A stretch of DNA of 64,000 bases, from contig DYJD01000010.1 in NCBI GenBank assembly GCA_020723325.1, forward strand, positions 62,001 through 126,000. Reading direction: 5' to 3'. The notes beneath the pieces are model-generated. The model was not told the DNA's origin and did no database searches. It saw only the letters and a program-made list of their open reading frames with translations. The position numbers and the translations under genes were made by a program. This document shows positions 1 to 7,930 of this stretch, in pieces; the first letter of the stretch is position 1, and every line of letters starts with the position of its first letter. The stretch is from Desulfosudis oleivorans. GTDB taxonomy: Bacteria; Desulfobacterota; Desulfobacteria; Desulfobacterales; SURF-7.

Positions 1-38
1 CCGCCTTGATTAAAGAGGCGGGTTCGGGTTTTTTTGTG
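1..38 (+). terminator. Rho-independent terminator of an upstream gene
   Basis: The window opens with inverted hexamers CCGCCT and AGGCGG around a short A/T-rich loop, followed by a run of seven T. It would end a plus-strand gene lying before the window and separates it from the small peptide gene that follows. Confidence 0.7.
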
Positions 39-74
39 GACAACTGTAAACACCAAACAAAAGGAGAAATCATC

Positions 75-179
75 ATGAAGAAAATGAAAATCATTTCCTA
101 CCGTCGTCGTTGCCGTAAAATCGGAACCGGCTTGTCCCATTACATCCTGCTTGCGCCCCAAAAAGCAGCTAAAAAGTAA
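75..179 (+). CDS. 34-aa Arg/Lys-rich peptide, probable RiPP precursor (CbpA-like)
   Basis: A 34-codon gene begins at ATG 75 after a clear AAGGAG ribosome site and stops at 177-179. The peptide starts MKKMKIISYRRRCRK and continues with GTGLSHYILL, ending AAKK. It has one cysteine (residue 13) inside an Arg/Lys cluster, two tyrosines and one histidine. It has no leader of the double-glycine type and no membrane segment. Only 12 bases separate it from a radical SAM/SPASM peptide-maturase-like gene, the usual layout of a ribosomally made, post-translationally modified peptide. From memory it resembles the precursor called CbpA, paired with the enzyme CbpB in Desulfobacterota; I could not check this. 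The modification and the function of the product are unknown. Confidence 0.7.
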   Translation: MKKMKIISYRRRCRKIGTGLSHYILLAPQKAAKK

Positions 180-191
180 AGAGGGAAATCC

Positions 192-1610
192 ATGTTCACT
201 GCTCAAGAAGCAAATGCAGACAGCCGGAATATACGTTATGCCAATACCGGTTATGGCCCCAATCTGGCGGTGTTGGATGTGGGGCTGGCGGATAAAGTCG
301 CGGTGGTGGAGGCGGATACAGCCTTCTGGGCCCTGGTGGAAAAAGACGCCATCCAGGAGGCTTTGGCCGGTGAGTTGGTGCACGGTTTTCAGGTCCGGGC
401 TGCGGAACTCCAAGAGGAGATGGCGCATCTGCGTTTCGGTCTGAAGCCTTCCGCAGTGTATCTGAATCCCACGGATCGCTGCAATTTCAACTGTTCTTAC
501 TGCTACCTGCCGGCGGAAATGCGCGCCGAAGGCAAGACCATGACGGCAGAGGAATTATGCGCGGTGTTGGGACAGTTGGCCGTTTTTTTTACGGAAACCC
601 TGCCGCCGGCGACCAAGCCCCAGATCATTTTCCACGGCAGCGAGCCGTTGCTGGCCCGGCAGGCTGTGTTTGCAGGTATAAGCTGCTTCAGCGACATTTT
701 TCATTTCGGCTTGCAGACCAATGCCATGCTGCTGGATGATGACGCCATTTCCTTTTTGAAGGAACATGGGGTAGGCATCGGCATTTCCCTGGACGGGCCC
801 ACGGCGGAAATCGCCGACCGTACCCGCAAAAACTGGGGGAATGAAGGCGGTTTCAGCCAGGTTACGGCGGTGATGGAAAAGCTTGCGGATTATCCGGCCT
901 TTAATGTGATCACCACCGTCACGGCCGCCAATGTGCGGACCTTGCCGCAGATGGTTGATTTTTACCATCAGCATGGAGTGAAAACGGTCATGTTCAACCC
1001 GGTGCGTTGCACCCAGGCCGGTGGGCGGGAATTGAAGCCGGACAATGCAGAATTGGCCCATTATTTTTTCCAGGCCCTGGATAAAACCTGGGACTACTAT
1101 GAAAAAACCGGCCAAAAACTAGTCGTGGCCAATTTCGCCAATGTCCTGGCCGGCATTGCCGGGCCCACCAGCCGGCGTCTGATGTGCGACATCTCGCCCT
1201 GCGGCGGGGGCCGGTGCTTTTTTGCCGTCTCCGCTGCCGGCGATGTTTTCCCTTGCAGTGAATTCATCGGTTTTGATGAATTCAAGGGCGGGAACCTGCA
1301 TGCGCAAGATCTTGGCACCATATTGGTCTCCAAACCGTTTAAAGATGTTGTTACCCGCAGGATCGAAAAAATCGTGCCCTGCGGCAACTGCGTGATCCGT
1401 CATTTCTGCGGGGCCCCCTGCCCGGCAGAAGTAAAGGCGGTATACGGAACCCTGGATGCACCCAGTCCCTATTGTTCCTTTTATGAGGAGCAGGTGCGCT
1501 ATGCCTTTCGCGTAATTGCCGCCGGCCGGGAAGAGGCTTATCTGTGGGATGGGTGGCGGGAGGAAACGGAAGAGGTGCTGAAACAGAAGGGAGCTGAAAC
1601 AAGTGACTAA
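192..1610 (+). CDS. Radical SAM/SPASM peptide-modifying enzyme (CbpB-like)
   Basis: This 472-residue protein has the radical SAM [4Fe-4S] motif CNFNCSYCY (Cys97, Cys101, Cys104) after an unusual 90-residue N-terminal region that could act as a precursor-recognition domain. The C-terminal third is cysteine-rich (CDISPCGGGRC, then FPCSEF, VPCGNC, HFCGAPC and a last Cys near residue 440), which fits a SPASM domain holding auxiliary [4Fe-4S] clusters. Such enzymes make radical-based crosslinks or other changes in short peptides. The start at ATG 192 has a GAGGGA ribosome site, and the gene lies 12 bases after the 34-aa peptide, so the two are probably co-transcribed. I think it belongs to the family named CbpB, but that name is from memory. 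A sulfatase-maturase-type enzyme is the alternative; no sulfatase is nearby. Confidence 0.78.
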   Translation: MFTAQEANADSRNIRYANTGYGPNLAVLDVGLADKVAVVEADTAFWALVEKDAIQEALAGELVHGFQVRAAELQEEMAHLRFGLKPSAVYLNPTDRCNFNCSYCYLPAEMRAEGKTMTAEELCAVLGQLAVFFTETLPPATKPQIIFHGSEPLLARQAVFAGISCFSDIFHFGLQTNAMLLDDDAISFLKEHGVGIGISLDGPTAEIADRTRKNWGNEGGFSQVTAVMEKLADYPAFNVITTVTAANVRTLPQMVDFYHQHGVKTVMFNPVRCTQAGGRELKPDNAELAHYFFQALDKTWDYYEKTGQKLVVANFANVLAGIAGPTSRRLMCDISPCGGGRCFFAVSAAGDVFPCSEFIGFDEFKGGNLHAQDLGTILVSKPFKDVVTRRIEKIVPCGNCVIRHFCGAPCPAEVKAVYGTLDAPSPYCSFYEEQVRYAFRVIAAGREEAYLWDGWREETEEVLKQKGAETSD

Positions 1611-1616
1611 AATTTT

Positions 1617-1735
1617 AAGTGACTAAAGTGAGCTAAAGTTGAGGTGTCGCTGCGCTCCATCAATTTGTAAATTGATAGAATTCCTCAACTTTAGTCACTT
1701 TAGTTCACTTTAGTCACTTTAGCTCACTTTTTTTG
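1617..1735. repeat. Intergenic inverted repeat with CTTTAGTCACTTTAG units
   Basis: Between two convergent genes the left arm (1617-1644) and right arm (1683-1710) are near-perfect inverted copies, ending in GTTGAGG and CCTCAAC. The right side goes on with further 10-11-base units of the type CTTTAGTCAC, CTTTAGTTCAC and CTTTAGCTCAC. The loop holds a perfect palindrome, ATCAATTTGTAAATTGAT, at 1659-1676. It can fold into one long hairpin and may serve as a bidirectional terminator. Its last bases overlap the end of the minus-strand gene. Confidence 0.7.
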
Positions 1736-2854
1736 TCTTTTCAGAGTGTTGAAGTCAGGATGTCGCATGGCGGGCGCCTGAATGGACCGCAGCCGCAGGG
1801 CGAATTCGGAATCAGAAAGGCGGCCTTGCCAATAGCCGGAAATGTTGGCCGTAAAAACAATGCCTATGTAGAGCAGCAAAATTGTTGTGCCAAGAGCCGG
1901 CGCTGTCCAGCCAAGGCCCGTCAAGCCTTTTGTGGATAGATCTAAGGCGCCTTGCGCGGGGCAGGCGACCACGCAATCCATGCAGCCTGTGCATTCAGGG
2001 CTGCGGATCACGGCTTTTTTTGAAACAGGCAGCAGGGCCGGACAGGTTTGGTCGCATTTGCGGCAACCGGTGCAGTGGCCTTGGTTTCGAACAATACGGG
2101 TGGGGCTTAGGAAACCGAAGATACCCATCAACGCACCGTAAGGGCATGCATAGCGGCACCAGAAGTTTTTGTAAAACAGGGACAGGAGTATAAGGATAGA
2201 AAGAACAATAAAAGTGAGGCGGGTCATTTGGGTGAAAAAATACAGCATTTTCACGTCCGCCAATTGATAGTACGGACCTTGCTGAAATTCGGCGATTTGT
2301 CCCGGGCGCATGGCAAGGATCACCCATAGGAAAAAGCCCAAGAGCACATATTTAATCGATCGCAGGATTCCATCCATATATCTTGGAATTTGATAATTCC
2401 GTCCCAGCAGGAGACGGCCGAGTTTCCACACCCCTTCGGAAAGCGTACCCACCGGACAAAACCAGGCGCAAAAGGATTTCCGGAATAGAAAGGAAATCAG
2501 GACGGCAAAGCCAAGGATAACCATGGCGGCCGGATGCACCGGGTCCCACTGACCGGTCAGAAGAAAATACTTCCATCCCATGAGGGCGCCGATGGGCAGA
2601 AATCCTTCCACTCCCGCCGGCCGGCTGACGGTGACCATGGAATTCGTCGCGGCCTGATGAACATAGATGTAGAATTGAATTCCGATTCCAAGGGTTGCAA
2701 GTAGAACCAGGCCTTGAATGATCGGGCGGAAAGGGAGTCCGAAGCCCTTGATGCCCTTCGCCACCGCCGCGTAAGTAAAAGGTTTTGCCATTTGTCGTGT
2801 CTCGCTGTATATTTGATGATATGCTTTTAAATCTTGCTGTTTTATAGCAAACAT
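1724..2854 (-). CDS. NapH/CcoG-type membrane polyferredoxin (4Fe-4S)
   Basis: This 376-residue protein is an integral-membrane iron-sulfur protein of the NapH/NosR C-terminal type. It has about five hydrophobic segments. Two cysteine pairs sit next to membrane segments (SFCAWFCPVG near residue 128 and FWCRYACPYG near 235). Two 4Fe-4S ferredoxin motifs lie in the soluble part (CTGCRKCDQTCP and CTGCMDCVVACP, residues about 265-310). Such proteins pass electrons across or along the inner membrane, often to FMN-binding partners. Met22 is an alternative start, since the first ATG has only a weak ribosome site. It is divergent from a haem-sensor gene, with an FNR-like palindrome between them. The electron donor and acceptor cannot be told from the sequence. 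Confidence 0.85.
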   Translation of the reverse strand: MFAIKQQDLKAYHQIYSETRQMAKPFTYAAVAKGIKGFGLPFRPIIQGLVLLATLGIGIQFYIYVHQAATNSMVTVSRPAGVEGFLPIGALMGWKYFLLTGQWDPVHPAAMVILGFAVLISFLFRKSFCAWFCPVGTLSEGVWKLGRLLLGRNYQIPRYMDGILRSIKYVLLGFFLWVILAMRPGQIAEFQQGPYYQLADVKMLYFFTQMTRLTFIVLSILILLSLFYKNFWCRYACPYGALMGIFGFLSPTRIVRNQGHCTGCRKCDQTCPALLPVSKKAVIRSPECTGCMDCVVACPAQGALDLSTKGLTGLGWTAPALGTTILLLYIGIVFTANISGYWQGRLSDSEFALRLRSIQAPAMRHPDFNTLKRQKK

Positions 2855-2868
2855 TGAACCCTGCTTTT

Positions 2869-2882
2869 TTGACCTAAGTCAA
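2869..2882. promoter_or_regulatory. FNR/CRP-family-like palindrome between divergent genes
   Basis: TTGACCTAAGTCAA is a perfect 5-4-5 palindrome, extended by a further T and A outside. It resembles the FNR consensus TTGATnnnnATCAA. It lies in the 54-base gap between the membrane polyferredoxin (minus) and the haem/HisKA protein (plus), so one redox-sensing regulator could control both. No FNR-type gene is in the window. Confidence 0.5.
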
Positions 2883-2908
2883 ATAACGACAAAAAAAAGG
2901 TATACACC

Positions 2909-3958
2909 ATGCTGTCTCAAGATAAAGCCGATCAGCCGATTGTGGGCGGACGGTTGCGCCGTCATTTTATTCTGTTGGCCTTGGCTTGGACTATTGCCGT
3001 GGGTCTCTCCTTGTGGTGGAGCATCAGCCGGCAACAACTGGAACTGGAGGAAATGGCGCGTCTCAGTGCCCGGGTGGCCTTTGAAAAGGATGTGATTTAT
3101 CGACGCTGGAACTCTGAAAACGGCGGGGTATATGCCGTGGTCTCCCAACAGATTCAGCCCAATCCCTATCTTGATCCGGAAGAGCGCGACATCGTAACCC
3201 CTGATGGCAAGCACTTGACCCGCATAAACGCCGCATATATGACCCGCATCATCCATGAGATGGCCGAAGGGCAATATGGGCTTAAGAGCCATATCACCAG
3301 CCTGGACCCCATTCGTCCGCAAAACGCCCCTGACCCCTGGGAGAAAAACGCCCTGGTTCATTTTGAAAAGGGCGGCCGGGAATACAGCGAGATTCAAGTC
3401 ATGGAAGGCAAAGAATACATGCGCTTGATGCGGCCGTTGATCACCGAGAAGAGTTGCTTTCAATGTCATTCGGAAAAAAGATATCAGGAAGGTTCCATCC
3501 GCGGCGGCATCAGCATTGCCATTCCGCTGGAGCTTTTGCAGACCTTAAAAAAATCGACCTACTATGGTCTCATGGGCCTGCATGCTCTGGTGTGGGGCTT
3601 GGGACTGGCCGGCATCGGTACAGTGGGCCGCCGGTTGAAGCAAGAGCTGGCGTATCGCAAACAAATTGAGACTGAACGTATTCAACGGGAACGCTTGGAA
3701 GGAGTGCTGGAAATGGCCGGAGCGGTTTCCCATGAATTGAATCAGCCCCTGCAGGCCATTCTCGGATATGCGGAGATCGTATTAATGCACAAGGAACTAG
3801 CAGATCCCCTCAGGCTTAAGCTTGAAAAAATTGTTGAAAAAATCGAGGAACTGGGGGCCATGAGCCAAAAAATCATGAAAATCACCCGCTATGAAACCAA
3901 ACCATACCCAGGCAAACGCCACGTGATCGATATTGAAAAGGCATCTACAAAGGAATGA
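2909..3958 (+). CDS. DUF3365 haem-c sensor with HisKA domain but no ATPase domain
   Basis: The 349-residue protein has a membrane segment at residues 18-40, a periplasmic DUF3365 (Tll0287-like) sensor domain with one haem-c motif CFQCH (183-187), a second membrane segment at about 219-240, a short coiled coil, and a HisKA dimerisation domain with H-box VSHELNQPLQAILGY (His275). It stops about 75 residues after the H-box, at IEKASTKE, and no HATPase_c domain follows in any frame. It therefore cannot phosphorylate itself by the usual route. It may be a substrate of another kinase, or may heterodimerise with one. The domain end is clean, with no sign of a frameshift. It probably senses redox state or a small ligand such as NO through the haem. 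Confidence 0.8.
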   Translation: MLSQDKADQPIVGGRLRRHFILLALAWTIAVGLSLWWSISRQQLELEEMARLSARVAFEKDVIYRRWNSENGGVYAVVSQQIQPNPYLDPEERDIVTPDGKHLTRINAAYMTRIIHEMAEGQYGLKSHITSLDPIRPQNAPDPWEKNALVHFEKGGREYSEIQVMEGKEYMRLMRPLITEKSCFQCHSEKRYQEGSIRGGISIAIPLELLQTLKKSTYYGLMGLHALVWGLGLAGIGTVGRRLKQELAYRKQIETERIQRERLEGVLEMAGAVSHELNQPLQAILGYAEIVLMHKELADPLRLKLEKIVEKIEELGAMSQKIMKITRYETKPYPGKRHVIDIEKASTKE

Positions 3959-4143
3959 AATAATATCATATTATGTCTTTACGACCGCTGATCGCGAAAT
4001 TCGCAAGCATCGCCGGATTGCAGCCGGTTCAATCCCATTGGTTAAAAAGTACTTGGCAAATCAATGCGGTTTGGATATTGCTATAGAAGAAATAATAATT
4101 AAAATTTAAGGTATACTCGGAATCAAACCGCAAGGAGAGAACA

Positions 4144-5517
4144 ATGCGTTTGAAGGGGTGCATTATTCATAAAATTATGGTCTTGATTGTATTGAATATC
4201 TTGGGTATTGGTCCGGTATGGGCGGAGACAACTGCTATACCCACTGAGGATGCTGGGGCCGGTGCTGCAGTTGAAAAGCGCTTGACCAAGGCCCTAACAT
4301 ACTATTATCAGGAAAATTTTCGTGAGGCACTGCCGCTGTTTCAAGGGCTCTCCGAGGAAATAGACGACCTGGATCTTTATTTTTGGACCGCCACTTGTGC
4401 TGCCCATGAAAAAGAATATGATCTGGCCGTGCGTCATTTCCGAAAAATGCTGGCGAAAAATCCGGAACTGCATCGGGTACGTCTGGACCTGGCAGATGTA
4501 TTGATCCAATCAGGTGATGTGGACGCCGCCCGCTTGGAACTTGAAACGGTTAAAAAAACATCGCCGCCGGCAACGGTTCTGGAAAAAATCGAGAACCGCC
4601 TGAAGTTGTTGGACCAACCTCCCGAGCGTTTCATGGTGGCAGCCTTGTTTACCACCGGGCTGCAATGGGACGACAACATCAGCAGCGGTCCGGGTTCCAT
4701 TGAGATTGACGATGCCATAACCACCATCACCATCGACAAGAACAGTCGTAAAAAGAGCGGCAAAAGCCGGCTCACCGGATTTACATTAAATACCTGCTAT
4801 GATCCAGGGCGTCCCAAGGAATTCATGTGGAACAATGCAATCTATTTCTATGACAACCACCACCTGGATGATTATCCTGCTTCTGAATTCAACTACCGGA
4901 CGGTGGATCTCATTACCGGACCTTGGTGGATGACCGGCGGGAGTTTAATCAAATTCCCCGTGGGCTATAATGACAAACGCTATGGCAATGAACGCCTATC
5001 AAACAGCCTGCATGTGGATCCGAGCGTGGAATATTTTCTTTCACCGCGTTTCAGCCTGACCGGCGCCTATACTTTTATCAACGAAAAATTTGCGCCCAAG
5101 CTTTATCATGGTAGTGATCATCAACACCATCGCTTCGCATTCGGACCGACTTATTACATAGACAAGCAGATGCACTTGGCAGCAGGATATCTGAATTTTG
5201 AAAAGCACCATGCTGATTCGGATTATCTGACCTATGATTCCATTGGTCTGACCTTGTCGTATGCCATCACTTTCCCGACCGGCACGGAAGCCAAGATCCT
5301 GGGCAACTGGGCCCACAGGCGCTATGCCGAAGAACCGCCCCTTTATACGGAGATCCGCAAAGACCAACGCAGCCTGCTCACCCTCGCCCTCAACCAGCGC
5401 TTTCTGAAATACGGTTTTGCTTCCCTGGAATTGGGTTCCATCGAAAACCGGTCCAATGCGGAGCTTTTCCAATATCGAAAAAACTTTTTGGCCGTTAACC
5501 TTGGAATGATCTATTGA
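4144..5517 (+). CDS. Slam-like outer-membrane protein: TPR domain plus beta-barrel (DUF560 type)
   Basis: The 457-residue protein has a signal peptide ending near GPVWA-ET. Residues about 40-165 form TPR repeats (ALTYYYQENFREALPLF, FWTATCAAHEKEYDLAVRHF, RVRLDLADVLIQSGDVDAAR). About 280 residues of alternating polar and aromatic strands follow, ending in LAVNLGMIY, as in an outer-membrane beta-barrel. This is the plan of the surface lipoprotein assembly modifier (Slam) family, which moves substrates carrying a TbpB-like C-terminal barrel to the cell surface. The next gene, overlapping or nearly so, encodes such a barrel, which supports the call. The start has an AAGGAGAGAACA leader. A general TPR/OM barrel protein unrelated to Slam is the alternative. 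Confidence 0.68.
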   Translation: MRLKGCIIHKIMVLIVLNILGIGPVWAETTAIPTEDAGAGAAVEKRLTKALTYYYQENFREALPLFQGLSEEIDDLDLYFWTATCAAHEKEYDLAVRHFRKMLAKNPELHRVRLDLADVLIQSGDVDAARLELETVKKTSPPATVLEKIENRLKLLDQPPERFMVAALFTTGLQWDDNISSGPGSIEIDDAITTITIDKNSRKKSGKSRLTGFTLNTCYDPGRPKEFMWNNAIYFYDNHHLDDYPASEFNYRTVDLITGPWWMTGGSLIKFPVGYNDKRYGNERLSNSLHVDPSVEYFLSPRFSLTGAYTFINEKFAPKLYHGSDHQHHRFAFGPTYYIDKQMHLAAGYLNFEKHHADSDYLTYDSIGLTLSYAITFPTGTEAKILGNWAHRRYAEEPPLYTEIRKDQRSLLTLALNQRFLKYGFASLELGSIENRSNAELFQYRKNFLAVNLGMIY

Positions 5518-5561
5518 TCTGCTGCAACCCAGGGAAATACGGCTTACTGGAGGGTAAGAAA

Positions 5562-7829
5562 ATGAAAACCAAAATCCAACAACAAAAAAGGCAACCCTCG
5601 AAAATAATGGTTCATGGCAGGATATTTTTTTGGGGCCTCGCCATCTTTTTGTCCACTGGACTTTTTATTGAAAGAGCAGTTGCGGATGTGGAAAAAGAAC
5701 CCGGTCCGGGCAAGTTGAGCCTGGTTGAATATCTGCAGAAAGCCAGCTTGGCAGATCCTGCTGATTACGCCCTGTCCTTCTATCTCGGCCAGTTGTATCT
5801 GCAGCAAGGAGAGACAGACCTGGCCATTGCCGCCTGGGAAAATTTTTTGAGCAAGGCGCCTGCCGAGAGCAGTAAAACCATTGCTGTAAAGGAACGGCTC
5901 ACGGTGTTGAAAATCGCTTCAGCCGAAGCATTTGCCAGGGATGCTGTTCGCCGCAAAACCACCGGCCCCATGTTCAAAACCCCTGAAAACAGCGTGGCGG
6001 TGGTGGATTTCATCAACAACGGCGGCCAAGCTTATACCCCCTTTGTCAAGGGCCTGACTGCCATGATCATGACGGATTTATCCAAGGCGCCGCAGTTAAA
6101 GGTGGTGGAGCGCGAGAAGATTCAAGCCCTCATGCGGGAAATGCAACTTGCACGCTTGGGGGTCGTTGATCCCAAAACCAGTGTGGACATGGGCCGAATG
6201 TTGATGGCCGGCAAGATTACATCCGGCAGCATGAACATGAGTGAAGCAACGGATCTGGCTATCCAAGCCATGGTCAGCGATACCGAGCACGCTAAAACCA
6301 TTGGCAATGTAACTTCAAAAGGAGATCCAAAACGTTTTTTTGAACTTGAAAAGGAGATAGTGTTGGGATTGTTGAAGGTGCTCGGCATTGCGGAGGAAAA
6401 ACTCGATCCCAATGTGCGGGCGTTGATCCGCAAGGAACATACAAAAGCAATCGATGCCTTGATATCTTACGGCAACGGTTTGCAGTATCTTGAAGAAAAG
6501 AATTTCGGCCCGGCCAGGGCGGCTTTTATTAAAGCCCTGGAAATCGATCCGAATTTCGACCTGGCCCGTGAGGCGTTAGAATCCACACCGGCGGTACTGG
6601 CCGTGGGCCAGGAACTTGGATATGACAGATGGTTTCTGACAGGACCGGTTGCTACGGCGGATCTGCGAGCCCGATCCACTGCCGGAACAGCTCCGGCGGA
6701 CAGTCCAGCAGCCGTTGATTCATCTTCAGATGTTCTGTCGGATAAGAATAGAGCCACGCCTATGGTCAATTCGGTGCAACATGCTGCGGAAGTCAAACGA
6801 TTGTCCCACATCCAAGATCTGGGTCAAATACCGATGGATCTGAATGCAATATCGCCTCAACCAACACCCCAGCCCCAACCCGGCGCTAATCCACAACCCG
6901 GGCCGCAACCCAGTCCGCAGCCGGCGCCGCAGCCGACACCGCAACCTGTGCCGCAACCCACACCGCAGCCGGCACCTCAGGCGACACATCCAACATCCAA
7001 AATGGGCTTTATAGTGGCTGCTGTGGATCAAATAACAACTCCGCCCTCACCACCGGCACCACCGACCGGGCCGACAGGACCGCCCCCTGCCCCTGTCCCT
7101 GCCCCTACACCCGTGACCTCTTTATCAGGTGTTTATCAGACCTTATCCATTCAGGATCTCAACCAGAATGTATTTTGTAACGGCACCAATTCAGATCAAT
7201 TGACCCTCAACGGCGGAAATAGTCAAGTGATTGGTTATCTGCCTCAATCAGGTTCCGTGACCTCAAGTTCTTTGCCATATAACATCACCTTTACATCCAT
7301 AGGTTATAACAGCTACTTGGAATGGGGCTATTGGCTGGGAAATAGTTCAGTGCCCATGACCAATGGCACCAATACAGATTATATTATTTTTTCTCGAAGC
7401 TATTTTGTACAAGGTGAGCCGACAACTAACCTTCAAATGAACAACCTGAGTACAAATAATATCACCGGGTCATATCAAGGCAGCGCCCATGCAACATTAT
7501 GGAATAATGCCGGCGGTATCAATATGAACGGAAGCTACAGCGCCGATGTCGCTTTTCAGAACGGCCGGATCAGCAATTTCAATCTTTCCGCAAGTGACCC
7601 CAGCGGGCATACCGTTGCCATATCTAATGCGGAAGGCAATTTTGCTGGTAGCAGCGCCGTTTTTTCGATCAATGCGAATTCCGGAACTTGGACCATAGAT
7701 ACTGGAAATACCATAACTAGGAATTGCCGCGGTGCGGTTTACGGTCCCAATGCAGAGCACATGGGCGGGATCTTCTCCATGACCACAGCATCCCAAACCG
7801 CAAGTGGAGCATTTGCCGGAACGCGTTGA
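5562..7829 (+). CDS. CsgG-like / proline-rich / TbpB-like barrel fusion, putative Slam substrate
   Basis: I start this protein at ATG 5562 (755 residues) because CTGGAGGG precedes it; an earlier in-frame ATG at 5514 has no ribosome site. A signal peptide ends near AVA-DV. A TPR-like region (about 40-110) comes next, then a CsgG/TolB-like domain (about 140-285, SVAVVDFINNGG and VVEREKIQALMREMQ) and another TPR-like helical stretch. Proline-rich PQP/PQPT repeats follow at about 433-475, with a second Pro stretch at 491-518. The last 235 residues are beta-rich and end GPNAEHMGGIFSMTT and GAFAGTR. That ending looks like the C-terminal barrel of TbpB-type Slam substrates. I infer it is exported by the preceding gene product. 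The fusion with a CsgG-like domain is unusual. There is no lipobox. Confidence 0.65.
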   Translation: MKTKIQQQKRQPSKIMVHGRIFFWGLAIFLSTGLFIERAVADVEKEPGPGKLSLVEYLQKASLADPADYALSFYLGQLYLQQGETDLAIAAWENFLSKAPAESSKTIAVKERLTVLKIASAEAFARDAVRRKTTGPMFKTPENSVAVVDFINNGGQAYTPFVKGLTAMIMTDLSKAPQLKVVEREKIQALMREMQLARLGVVDPKTSVDMGRMLMAGKITSGSMNMSEATDLAIQAMVSDTEHAKTIGNVTSKGDPKRFFELEKEIVLGLLKVLGIAEEKLDPNVRALIRKEHTKAIDALISYGNGLQYLEEKNFGPARAAFIKALEIDPNFDLAREALESTPAVLAVGQELGYDRWFLTGPVATADLRARSTAGTAPADSPAAVDSSSDVLSDKNRATPMVNSVQHAAEVKRLSHIQDLGQIPMDLNAISPQPTPQPQPGANPQPGPQPSPQPAPQPTPQPVPQPTPQPAPQATHPTSKMGFIVAAVDQITTPPSPPAPPTGPTGPPPAPVPAPTPVTSLSGVYQTLSIQDLNQNVFCNGTNSDQLTLNGGNSQVIGYLPQSGSVTSSSLPYNITFTSIGYNSYLEWGYWLGNSSVPMTNGTNTDYIIFSRSYFVQGEPTTNLQMNNLSTNNITGSYQGSAHATLWNNAGGINMNGSYSADVAFQNGRISNFNLSASDPSGHTVAISNAEGNFAGSSAVFSINANSGTWTIDTGNTITRNCRGAVYGPNAEHMGGIFSMTTASQTASGAFAGTR

Positions 7830-7930
7830 GTAGCAAGGGATATGGACAAGTTCAAAGCGATTTGTGAAAAAGGCCTTTGTTCGGGAACAAGATGGATCTG
7901 CGTTCGTAGGGTAGTAAAGGATCAGAATTC

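Noticed and set aside
555-1115. Long minus-strand ORFs opposite the radical SAM gene
   Set aside because: They are shadows of the plus-strand gene with low-complexity composition and no ribosome site.
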